Below are positions 43,185 to 51,539 of a stretch of DNA of 64,000 bases, piece by piece (position 1 is the first letter of the stretch; each line of letters begins with the position of its first letter). The translations under genes and the position numbers were made by a program. The notes under the pieces were generated by a model that was not told where the DNA came from, ran no database searches, and saw only the letters and a list, made by a program, of their open reading frames with translations. This DNA is from CAWFSE01 sp963697565 (lineage in GTDB: Bacteria; Actinomycetota; Actinomycetes; CAVWCF01): contig CAVOOM010000007.1 in the NCBI GenBank assembly GCA_963697565.1, positions 558,001 to 622,000 of the forward strand, in the 5' to 3' direction.

Positions 43185-44704
43185 CGGGGTGCTCCTCGGC
43201 GGGCAGGTGGTGGGGTTCGGGTCGAGTTGGCTGCGGGACGAACGGTGGGCCGGCCCGCCGCGGCGGCCGCGGTCCAGAGGTGCTGGGCGGCGTAGCCGCG
43301 AAACGGCCGCCACCGAGAGGGGTCGCCGCCGCGGGCACCCACCTCGCGGGCCAGCACCAGATCGGTGCCCGGCCAGGCGTCCGGATCCCCCAGCGCGCGC
43401 AGGGCGACGTACTCGGCCGTCCATGGGCCGATGCCCGGCAGCGCGAGCAGGCGCCGCCTCGCCTCCTCGCGGTCCGCGGCAGGCGACAGGTCGAGCCGGC
43501 CGGACGCGACCGCGTCGGCGAGCGCAAGCAGGGTGCGGGCCCGAGACGCGGTCAGCCCGATCGAGGAGACGGCATCTACGGTGACCGCCGCGGCGGCCGG
43601 GAAGGCGTGGCCGGCCGCGCCCCCGTCGTCCGCCGCGCCGGGCACCCGGTCGCCGCACGCGGACGCCAGCCGACCGGCCAGGGTCCGCGCGGCCGCGACC
43701 GAGACCTGCTGGCCGAGGACCGCCTTGACCGCCGTCTCGAACCCGTCCGCCGCCCCCGGCACCCGCAGACCGGGACGGCGCTGGACGAGCGGGCGCAGCA
43801 CCCGATCGGCCGCCAGCGCGTCGTCGACCTGCGCGGGGTCGGCATCGAGGTCGAGCATCCGGCGCAGCGCGCCCACAGCCGGCCGCACCCCAGCCAGCTC
43901 GGCCAGGGCCAGCCGAGCCGCCCAGCCCCCGCTGACGGGCGCCAGCTCCACCGAGGCGAGCGATCCGGGCAGCCGGAGCACCCTCCGGTACGCCCGGCGG
44001 ACGCCATCCGAAGCCAGCCCGACCTCCTCGACTCCGGGCACGGCACGGGCGGCGAGCCAGTCGAGCATCGGGTCGGCGGCGTACGGCTCGCGGCAGGCCA
44101 GCCGCAGGGCGAGCCGGCCCGGAGCGGCCCGCCGGCCGTCGTCGGCCGAACGCCCCCGGAGCGCGGAGGGCACGACCCCGAACTGCTGGCGCATGACGTC
44201 GTTGAACTGGCGGATCGAGGCGAACCCCGAGGCGAACGCGATCTCGGACATCGTCAGGTCGGTCTGGTCGATGAGCAGGCGGGCGGTCTGGGCCCGCCGC
44301 GTGACGGCCAACGCCAGCGGCCCGGCGCCGACCTCCTCGACCACCACGCGGTTCAGGTGCCGCTCGCTCACGTGCAGGGTCTCCGCCAGGCCGCGAACCC
44401 CGCCCTCGTCGACCGCGCCCTGCCCGATCAGGCGCAGAGCGCGGGCCGCCAGATCGCCGCGGTGGTCCCAGGCGCGCGAGCCGGGTAGCGCGTCGGGGCG
44501 GCAGCGGCGGCACGCGCGGAATCCGGCCGCCACGGCAGCCGCCGAGGACGCGTAGTAGCGCACGTTCTCCGGACGGGGAGTGCGCGCCGGGCAAGATGGG
44601 CGGCAGTAGATCCCCGTGCTGGACACCCCGAAGTAGAGCCGGCCGTCGAAGCGCCGGTCGCGGCCGGCCACCGCCCGGTAGCACGCCTCAGGGTCCTGGA
44701 GCAC
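43181..44704 (-). CDS. Ada-AlkA fusion: methylphosphotriester sensor/activator with 3-methyladenine glycosylase domain
   Basis: Intact 507 residues. Ada N-terminal zinc domain with Cys34, Cys38, Cys65 and Cys68 (STGIYCRPSCPAR, FRACRRCRPD); AraC-type HTH (LAETLHVSERHLNRVVVEEV, ALAVTRRAQTARLLIDQTDL, AFASGFASIRQFNDVMRQQF); AlkA N-terminal fold; helix-hairpin-helix glycosylase ETAVKAVLGQQVSVAAARTL and LLALPGIGPWTAEYVALRAL followed by an Asp in PGTDLVL as catalytic acid. Combines sensing of methylated backbone, transcription activation and removal of alkylated bases. GTG start. Heads the two-gene adaptive-response operon with ogt. Confidence 0.93.
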   Translation of the reverse strand: MLQDPEACYRAVAGRDRRFDGRLYFGVSSTGIYCRPSCPARTPRPENVRYYASSAAAVAAGFRACRRCRPDALPGSRAWDHRGDLAARALRLIGQGAVDEGGVRGLAETLHVSERHLNRVVVEEVGAGPLALAVTRRAQTARLLIDQTDLTMSEIAFASGFASIRQFNDVMRQQFGVVPSALRGRSADDGRRAAPGRLALRLACREPYAADPMLDWLAARAVPGVEEVGLASDGVRRAYRRVLRLPGSLASVELAPVSGGWAARLALAELAGVRPAVGALRRMLDLDADPAQVDDALAADRVLRPLVQRRPGLRVPGAADGFETAVKAVLGQQVSVAAARTLAGRLASACGDRVPGAADDGGAAGHAFPAAAAVTVDAVSSIGLTASRARTLLALADAVASGRLDLSPAADREEARRRLLALPGIGPWTAEYVALRALGDPDAWPGTDLVLAREVGARGGDPSRWRPFRGYAAQHLWTAAAAAGRPTVRPAANSTRTPPPARRGAPR

Positions 44705-44763
44705 GGCCCCATCTTGGCCGGTCGGACCGCCTGCGCCTAGCGGAAATCAGACACCGCAAGCGG

Positions 44764-46117
44764 TCAGCGCGACGCGAGCATGTCCGCGACGAGGAACGCC
44801 AGCTCCAGCGACTGCTCGCGGTTCAGCCGCGGGTCGCACGCCGTCTCGTACCGCTCGCCCAGGTGGCGCTCCTCGATGCCCCCGCCTCCGCCCACGCACT
44901 CGGTGACGTCGTCGCCGGTGAGCTCGACGTGCAGCCCGCCGGGGTGCGTGCCTACCGAGCGGTGCGCCTCGAAGAAGCCGCGCACCTCGTCGACCACCTC
45001 GTCGAAGCGCCGGGTCTTCACCCCGCCCGAGGACTCGATCGTGTTGCCGTGCATGGGGTCGCAGACCCAGACGATCTCGCGGCCCCCGGCGGCGACCTTC
45101 TCGATCGAGCGGCGGCAGGGCCTCCCGGACCCGGCCGGCGCCCATCCGCGCGATCAGCGTCAGCCGTCCCGGCTCGCGGTCGGGGTCGAGGCGCTCGACC
45201 AGCGCGAGCAGGTCGTCCGGGGTGACCGTCGGGCCGACCTTGAGCCCGATCGGGTTGCGGATGCGCGCGGCGAAGTCGATGTGGGCGCCGTCCAGCTGTC
45301 GGGTGCGCTCGCCCACCCACACGAAGTGGCCGGACACGTCGTACGGCAGCCCGCTGCGCGAGTCGACGCGGGTGAGCGCCCGCTCGTAGTCCAGGACCAG
45401 CGCCTCGTGGCCCGCGAAGAACTCGACCCGCTTGAACTCCTCGGGGTCGACGCCGCAGGCGTGCATGAACGTCAGCGCGCGGTCGATCTCGCCGGCCATC
45501 CGCTCGTAGCGCTGGCCGGCCCGCGAGTCCCGGACGAAGTCCTTGTTCCAGTCGTGCACCTGGCGCAGGTCCGCATAGCCGCCCTGGGTGAACGCCCGGA
45601 CGAGGTTCAGCGTGGCCGAGGAGCGGTGGTAGGCCTCGACGAGGCGCTGCGGGTCGGGGCGCCGCTGACCGGGGGCGAACTCCAGCCCGTTGACCATGTC
45701 GCCGCGGTACGCCGGCAGCTCGACCCCGTCGCGGACCTCGACCGCCTTGGACCGCGGCTTGCCGTACTGGCCGGCGAGCCGGCCCACCTTGACGACGGGC
45801 AGCGCCGCGCCGTACGTGAGGACGACGGCCATCTGCAGGACGGTCTTGAGCTTGGCGCGGATGACGTCGGCGCGGACGTCGGCGAACGTCTCGGCGCAGT
45901 CGCCGCCCTGGAGCACGAACGCCTCGCCGCGGGCGACCGCCGCGAGCCGGTCGCGCAGCTCATCGCACTCGCCGGCGAAGACGAGCGGCGGCAGGGACCG
46001 CAGCTCCTCGATCGCCGCGTCGCGCGCGGCCGCGTCCGGCCACTCCGGCTGCTGGAGCGCGGGGAGGTCGGGCCAGGTCAACGGGGCGGCGAGCACGGGT
46101 TGAGGGTACGTGTCCAC
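44764..46117 (-). CDS. aroG: DAHP synthase, type II (one frame break)
   Basis: About 450 residues. PLVFAGECDELRDRLAAVAR, FVLQGGDCAETFADVRADVI, VVKVGRLAGQYGKPRSKAVE, LPAYRGDMVNGLEFAPGQR, FMHACGVDPEEFKRVEFFAG, HEALVLDYERALTRVDSRSG, GLKVGPTVTPDDLLALVERL, then past a break near 45115 IVWVCDPMHGNTIESSGGVK, GGLHVELTGDDVTECVGGG. Plant/actinobacterial-type enzyme, the usual Rv2178c-like copy. GTG 46117 chosen at the family-typical N-terminus; no ribosome site. Second DAHP synthase within 5 kb of the type I-beta gene, which points to separately regulated entry into the shikimate pathway. Confidence 0.92.
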
Positions 46118-46143
46118 AGCCCGGCCCACACGTACGCGGGGTC

Positions 46144-46167
46144 GGTCGCACGGTGGAACGTGCGACC
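46144..46167 (-). terminator. Terminator-like hairpin after the phosphofructokinase gene
   Basis: GGTCGCACG and CGTGCGACC form a perfect 9-bp stem with a 6-nt loop in the 69 bp between the pfk stop and the aroG start. No U-tract. Confidence 0.55.
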
Positions 46168-46186
46168 CCCGCCTCAACCGTTGGGG

Positions 46187-47212
46187 TCAGCCGAAGAAGA
46201 CCTTGGTCTCGGCGTACAGCTCCGGCGGGACGGTCTTGAGCACCTCGGTCGCCGCCGACAGCGGCACCTGGACGATGTCGGTGCCCTGCAGGGCCACCAT
46301 GGTCCCCCAGGCCCCGTCGTGCACCGCGTCGATCGCGTGCAGGCCGAACCTGGTCGCCAGCCACCGGTCGAACGCCGTCGGGGTGCCGCCGCGCTGGATG
46401 TGGCCGAGCACCGTCGTGCGGGCCTCCTTGCCGGTGCGCGCCTCGATCTCCTTGGCCAGCCAGTCGCCGATGCCGGACAGCTTCACGTGGCCGAACGCGT
46501 CGAGGTCGCCGTCCTTGGTGACCATCTGGCCCTCGAGCGGGATCGCGCCCTCGGCCACCACGATGATCGGCGAGTAGTGGCTGCGGTAGCGCGACTCCAC
46601 CCACTCGCAGACCTCGTTGACGTCGAACTGCTCCTCGGGGATCAAGATCACGTTGGCGCCGCCGGCCACGCCCGCGTGCAGCGCGATCCAGCCGGCGTGC
46701 CGGCCCATGACCTCGACGATGAGCGCGCGGTGGTGCGACTCGGCGGTCGTGTGCAGCCGGTCGATCGCCTCCATCGCGATGTTCACGGCGGTGTCGAAGC
46801 CGAACGTGTAGTCCGTGGCGTTGAGGTCGTTGTCGATCGTCTTCGGCACACCGATGACGTGGACCCCGTGCTCGGTCAGCCGGGTGGCCACGCCGAGGGT
46901 GTCCTCGCCGCCGATCGCGATGAGCGCGTCGACTCCGAGCGAGGCGAGGTTCTCCTCAATCCGCTCGACCCCGCCGTCGACCTTGATCGGGTTGGTGCGC
47001 GAGGAGCCGAGGATGGTGCCGCCGCGCGGCAGGATCCCCCGCACCGCCGCGACGTCGAGCGGCATCGTGAGCTTCTCCAGCGGGCCCTTCCAGCCGTCGC
47101 GGAAGCCGACGAACTCGTACCCGTACTCCTGGACGCCCTTGCGGACGGCCGCCCGGATCACCGCATTGAGCCCGGGGCAGTCCCCGCCACCGGTCAGCAC
47201 ACCGACGCGCAT
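46187..47212 (-). CDS. 6-phosphofructokinase, probably pyrophosphate-dependent
   Basis: Intact 341 residues. VGVLTGGGDCPGLNAVIRAA, LPRGGTILGSSRTNP, IAIGGEDTLGVATRL, GVPKTIDNDLNATDYTFGFD, EVMGRHAGWIALHAGVAGGA and LGHIQRGGTPTAFDRWLATR. At the two residues that separate phosphoryl donors, E. coli numbering 104 and 124, this protein has Asp104 (GGED) and Lys124 (PKTIDND). ATP enzymes carry Gly104; the Asp/Lys pair marks pyrophosphate-dependent kinases such as that of Amycolatopsis methanolica. So it probably uses PPi reversibly. ATG with AGGAGG 11 nt upstream. Diverges from glpK. Confidence 0.93.
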   Translation of the reverse strand: MRVGVLTGGGDCPGLNAVIRAAVRKGVQEYGYEFVGFRDGWKGPLEKLTMPLDVAAVRGILPRGGTILGSSRTNPIKVDGGVERIEENLASLGVDALIAIGGEDTLGVATRLTEHGVHVIGVPKTIDNDLNATDYTFGFDTAVNIAMEAIDRLHTTAESHHRALIVEVMGRHAGWIALHAGVAGGANVILIPEEQFDVNEVCEWVESRYRSHYSPIIVVAEGAIPLEGQMVTKDGDLDAFGHVKLSGIGDWLAKEIEARTGKEARTTVLGHIQRGGTPTAFDRWLATRFGLHAIDAVHDGAWGTMVALQGTDIVQVPLSAATEVLKTVPPELYAETKVFFG

Positions 47213-47360
47213 CGCGCACAACCTCCTGAGGTCTTCGCTCATCCGCCAGGCCGTGGGCCCGGCGCCTGCGGCCACCCTTCCATGCCAGGGCCGCGGGCGC
47301 CCACCCCGACAGGCCCATCAAGCGCCCGGCGTGGCCGACCGCAGCCGGGCGCCCACGCCC

Positions 47361-47366
47361 TACAGT
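47361..47366 (+). promoter_or_regulatory. Leaderless-type -10 element, glpK
   Basis: TACAGT, 7 nt before the glpK ATG at 47374; no ribosome site. Confidence 0.45.
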
Positions 47367-47373
47367 GCGCCGC

Positions 47374-48864
47374 ATGACCATCTTGGCCGTCGACGCCGGC
47401 ACGACCGGGGTCACCGCGCTCATCGCCACCGAGGACGGCCGCATCGCGGCCCGCGGCTACCGCGAGTTCCCCCAGCACTTCACCGGCGACGGGTGGGTCG
47501 AGCACGCCCCGGACGAGATCTGGGCAGCCGCGATCGGCGCGGTGGCCGAGGCGCTCGGCCACGCGCAGAACGCCGGCGTGGACGCGCCCAGCGCGGTCGG
47601 CATCACCAACCAGCGCGAGACGATCGTGCTCTGGGACCGCGAGACCCTGGGCAGCCCCCGCCGGGCGATCGTCTGGCAGGACCGGCGCACCGCGGGCATG
47701 TGCGCGCAGCTGCGCGCCGACGGCCACGAGGACCGGGTCGCCGCGCTGACCGGCCTGCGCCTCGACCCGTACTTCTCGGCGACCAAGCTGGCCTGGATCG
47801 CCGCGAACGAGCCGCACGTGTGGGCCGGCGTCAAGAGCGGGCGCATCGCCGTCGGCACCGTCGACTCGTACCTGATGGCCCGGATGTCGCGCGGCCTCGT
47901 GCACGCCACCGACGCCTCGAACGCCTCGCGCACGCTGCTGTACGACCTGGCCACCGGCGACTGGTCCGACGAGCTGTGCGAGCTGTTCAGCGTCCCCCGC
48001 TCGGCGCTGCCGGAGATCGTCGCCTCGTACGGCCCGGTCGGGCGCACCGACCCGTCGGCGTTCCTCGGGCTCGACCTGCCGATCGCGGGGATCGCCGGGG
48101 ACCAGCAGGCGGCGCTCTTCGGCCAGGGCTGCTTCGCCGTCGGCTCCAGCAAGTGCACCTACGGCACCGGCTCGTTCATCCTGGTCAACACCGGTCCGCA
48201 GGCGGTCCCGTCCAGCCACGGCCTGCTGACGACGGTGGCCTGGCAGCACCCGGACGGCAGCCGCGACTTCGCCCTCGAGGGGTCCGTCTTCGTCACCGGC
48301 TCGGCGGTGCAGTGGCTGCGCGACGGCCTCGGGATCATCGAGCGGGCCTCGGACTCCGAGGCGCTCGCCCGCAGCGTCCCGGACAGCGGCGGCGTGGTGT
48401 TCGTCCCGGCCCTGACCGGGATGGGGGCCCCGGACTGGGACCCCACCGCCCGCGGCGCGATCCTCGGGCTCACCCGCGCGACGACGCGGGCGCACCTGGC
48501 CCGGGCGACCCTGGACGCGATCGCCTTCCAGGTCCGCGATGTGGTCGACCTGATGGTGCGCGAGGCGGCGCTGTCGCTGCCGACGCTCGCGGTGGACGGC
48601 GGCGCGGCCGCCAACGACCTGCTCTGCCAGCTGCAGGCCGACCAGCTCGGCGTCCCCGTGCTGAGGCCCGAGGTGCTGGAGACGACCGGGATGGGGGCGG
48701 CGTTCCTGGCCGGGCTGGGCACCGGGGTGTGGTCCTCCACCGACGAGATCGCCGCGACCTGGCGACTGGACCAGCGCTTCGAGCCGGGGACGCGCGATGC
48801 GGCCGCGCACCGCCGCTGGCGCTCGGCGGTCGACCGGGCGAAGGGCTGGGCCCTCGAGGGCTGA
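47374..48864 (+). CDS. glpK: Glycerol kinase
   Basis: Intact 496 residues of the FGGY sugar-kinase family: ILAVDAGTTGVTALIATEDG, GITNQRETIVLWDRETL, IVWQDRRTAGMCAQLRADGH, LTGLRLDPYFSATKLAWIAA, IAGIAGDQQAALFGQGCFAV, KCTYGTGSFILVNTG, VFVPALTGMGAPDWDPTARG, AVDGGAAANDLLCQLQADQL and MGAAFLAGLGTGVW. WQDRRT and GDQQAALFGQ are specific for glycerol kinases. Makes sn-glycerol 3-phosphate; the convergent next gene is a glycerolipid acyltransferase. Not clustered with glpF or glpD. Confidence 0.94.
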   Translation: MTILAVDAGTTGVTALIATEDGRIAARGYREFPQHFTGDGWVEHAPDEIWAAAIGAVAEALGHAQNAGVDAPSAVGITNQRETIVLWDRETLGSPRRAIVWQDRRTAGMCAQLRADGHEDRVAALTGLRLDPYFSATKLAWIAANEPHVWAGVKSGRIAVGTVDSYLMARMSRGLVHATDASNASRTLLYDLATGDWSDELCELFSVPRSALPEIVASYGPVGRTDPSAFLGLDLPIAGIAGDQQAALFGQGCFAVGSSKCTYGTGSFILVNTGPQAVPSSHGLLTTVAWQHPDGSRDFALEGSVFVTGSAVQWLRDGLGIIERASDSEALARSVPDSGGVVFVPALTGMGAPDWDPTARGAILGLTRATTRAHLARATLDAIAFQVRDVVDLMVREAALSLPTLAVDGGAAANDLLCQLQADQLGVPVLRPEVLETTGMGAAFLAGLGTGVWSSTDEIAATWRLDQRFEPGTRDAAAHRRWRSAVDRAKGWALEG

Positions 48865-48876
48865 CGGACGGGAGGC

Positions 48877-49646
48877 TCAGGCGGCGTTGGCCGGGGCGCC
48901 GGCCGGGTCTTCGGCGCGCACTTCCTCGGCGGGGCCTCGCCCACCGCCGCCTTCGCCTTCGCCGCGGCCTTGACGGCGTCCGCCTTCGCCTTGGCCGCGT
49001 AGACGTCGACGTACTCCTGGCCCGACAGCGTCATCAGCTCGTACATCACCTCGTCGGTGATCGAGCGCAGCACGAAGCGGTCGGACTCCATGCCCTCGTA
49101 GCGCGAGAAGTCCAGGGCCGGGCCGAACCGGACGCCGACGCGCATGATGCGCGGCATCTTCTTGCCGATCGGCTGGATCTTGTCGGTGTCGATCATCGCC
49201 ACCGGGATGATCGGCACCTTGGCCTCGAGCGCCATCCGGGCCAGCCCGGTCTTGCCGCGGTAGAGCCGGCCGTCATGGGAGCGGGTGCCCTCGGGGTAGA
49301 TGCCGAGCAGCTCGCCCTGGGCCAGGATCTCGAGCCCCTTCGCGAGCGCCGCCTCGCTGGCGCGCCCGCCGGAGCGGTCGACCGGCACCTGCCCGACGCC
49401 CCTCATGAAGAACGCCGTGAGCCGGCCCTTGACCCCCTTGCCGGTGAAGTAGTCGGCCTTGGCCAGGAAGGTGATCCGCCGCGGCAGCACGAGCGGCAGG
49501 AAGATCGAGTCGGAGAACGACAGGTGGTTGCTGGCCAGGATGGCCGCGCCGTCCTCGGGGACCTGGTCGAGGCCCTCGACCCAGGGCCGGAAGAAGAGCC
49601 GGAGGATCGGGCCCAGGATGATCCGCTTCAGGGTCCAGTAGAACAC
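48877..49646 (-). CDS. 1-acyl-sn-glycerol-3-phosphate acyltransferase (PlsC family), one frame break
   Basis: About 256 residues. NHLSFSDSIFLPLVL carries the catalytic H-x4-D, FMRGVGQVPVDRSGGRASEA, LGIYPEGTRSHDGRLYRGKT and VPIIPVAMIDTDKIQPIGKK follow in canonical order. N-terminal FYWTLKRIILGPILRLFFRP is a membrane-associating helix. A Lys/Ala-rich tail reads on into antisense DNA unless one base is dropped near 48935, after which it ends ...PAGAPANAA at TGA 48879-48877. GTG start has GGGGAGGTGAG upstream. Corresponds in context to Rv2182c. Confidence 0.92.
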
Positions 49647-49798
49647 CCGCTCACCTCCCCGCCGCTCAGTCCAGCCGCTCGATCGCCTGGACCCCGACCT
49701 TAGCGCGCGCCCCCCTGCCGACGCGGCCATCCGCCGTGCGACCATCGGTGCGCCCACTGCCGCGCAGCGGGCGCCACCCACCCGCACCAGGAGGTCCC

Positions 49799-50566
49799 AT
49801 GCCGCTCGTTCCCGGCGCCGAGCCGTACCACCACGAGGGCGGGCCGGTCGGCGCCCTGCTCATCCACGGGTTCACCGGCTCGCCCGTCGGCCATGCGGCG
49901 CCTGGGGCGAGCGGCTCGCCGACGAGGGCCTGACCGTGTCGGCTCCCGCGGCTGCCCGGCCACGGCACCACCTGGCAGGAGATGAACAAGACCGGCTGGG
50001 AGGACTGGTACGCCGAGGTCGAGCCGCGCCTTCGACGCGCTGCGCGAGCGCTGCGAGCAGGTCTTCGTGATGGGCCTGTCGATGGGCGGCTCGCTGGCCC
50101 TGCGCCTGGCCGAGGACCGCGGCGACCAGGTCGCCGGCCTCGTCCTCGTCAACCCGGCGGTGCACTCCGAGCGCAAGGACCGCCACCTGCTGCCGTTCAT
50201 CTACCGGTTCATCCCGGCGTTCCCCGGCATCAAGAACGACATCGCCAAGCCCGGGCCAGGACGAGAGCGCCTACGACAAGATCCCGCTGCGCGCCGCGTA
50301 CTCGATGGCCCACGGCCTGTGGCCGCCGGTCCGCGCCGACATCGGCAAGGTCGACCAGCCGATGCTCATGCTGCACGAGCGCGGTCGACCACGTCGTCGA
50401 GACGAGCAACGCCGAGTGGATCATGGCGCACGCCTCCTCGGTCGACGTCGAGGAGGTCATGCTGCGCGACAGCTTCCACGTCGCCACGCTGGACTACGAC
50501 GCGCCGCTGATCGAGGAGCGGAGCCTGAAGTTCGTCCGACGGCTGGCGCCGGCCGCCCGCCCCTGA
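49799..50566 (+). CDS. Alpha/beta hydrolase, carboxylesterase/monoacylglycerol-lipase type (frame broken)
   Basis: About 255 residues when pieces are joined. ATG at 49799 with AGGAGGT upstream. VPGAEPYHHEGGPVGALLIH, GFTGSPVGMRRLGERLADEG, LTVSAPRLPGHGTTWQEMN, VFVMGLSMGGSLALRLAEDR (nucleophile Ser), HSAVDHVVETSNAEW (Asp) and DSFHVATLDYDAPLIEERSL (His). Breaks near 49893, 49950, 50028, 50258 and 50387. Resembles bacterial Est30/MGL-like esterases; lipid ester cleavage near PlsC would make sense. The catalytic triad is complete only if the breaks are sequencing errors. Confidence 0.8.
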
Positions 50567-50596
50567 ACCGGCTGCTGACTCCTCTCGCCACCCGCC

Positions 50597-51464
50597 ATGA
50601 CCCCGATCCCGCACGGCGCCCGCGGCAACGGGCTGCCCGCTGAGCGGTGGCAGTCGTTGTCGGATCTCGATCCGCAGCTCGCCGACGCGATGCTCGGGCT
50701 GCTCGCCGACGCGGGGGTCGCGGCGTACGCGCTTCCGGTCGAGGGCCGGCTGACGCACCTGCTGCACGTGCCGGTCGGCGACCGGCCGCTCGACCGGCTG
50801 TTCGTGGCAGGCGACGCCGCCGCGCGGGCGCGCGAGGTGCTGGACGCGCACCTGCCCGAGCTTGAGGCCGAGCTGGAGGCCGACGCGGACGCCACCGCGG
50901 CGGCCGCCCCGGCCGACCTCCCGCCCGACCTCGACGAGGCCTGGCGGGCGATCGTGGCCGGCTACGACCAGGACGCCCCGGGCGCCGAGGACCGCCGCGG
51001 GTCGGGCGCGCTCACGTCCGCGCCAGACGACGAGCCCGACGACGAGCCCAGCCCCGGCCGCCGGACCCTGCGGCGGGCCGCGGATCGTCCGGACCAAGCA
51101 GAGGAGGGCCGCGCAGATCCCCAGCCTCCGGACGCGGGCTGGGCCGACGTCGAGGCCAGGCTCGCCGCCAAAGGGGCGTCCGTCGGGCCCCGCGGAGGCC
51201 GCGGAGCCCGACGACGAGGAGCACTTCATCCCGCCGCCGCCTCCCCCGCATCCCCGAGGCGACGCCGTGACGCGGTGGGCGTGGGCGGGCGTCGTCGGCG
51301 GTCCCCTCCTGCTGACGCTGGCCACCCTGCTCGGCTGGAGCGTGGCCGGCTGGCCGGCCGTCGTGGGGGTCGTCGGCTTCCTCGCCGGGTTCGGCACGCT
51401 GGTCGCCCGGATGGGCGACGGGCCCCGGGTCGACGACGGGCCCGACGATGGCGCGGTCGTCTGA
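50597..51464 (+). CDS. Actinobacterial membrane protein of unknown function (one frame break)
   Basis: About 288 residues. N-terminal globular part: RWQSLSDLDPQLADAMLGLL, AGVAAYALPVEGRLTHLLHV, PLDRLFVAGDAAARAREVLD; acidic linker of Glu/Asp/Pro; then, beyond one extra C near 51190, DDEEHFIPPPPPPHPRGDAV and two transmembrane helices (RWAWAGVVGGPLLLTLATLL, WPAVVGVVGFLAGFGTLVAR). The EEHFIPPPPPP segment before two helices recurs in hypothetical proteins of this genomic neighbourhood in actinobacteria. No function can be assigned. ATG 50597 lacks a good ribosome site; it lies 30 nt after the hydrolase. Confidence 0.7.
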
Positions 51465-51539
51465 CCCCTGCGGTCGCTAGGCTCGCGGCCTGCCGCGCGT
51501 GAGCACCCCGTCGATCGCCACCACCCCCGGAGGTAACCC

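Noticed and set aside
44780..49703. Very long plus-strand frames opposite aroG, pfk and plsC
   Set aside because: Antisense shadows; the opposite strand encodes well-conserved enzymes.
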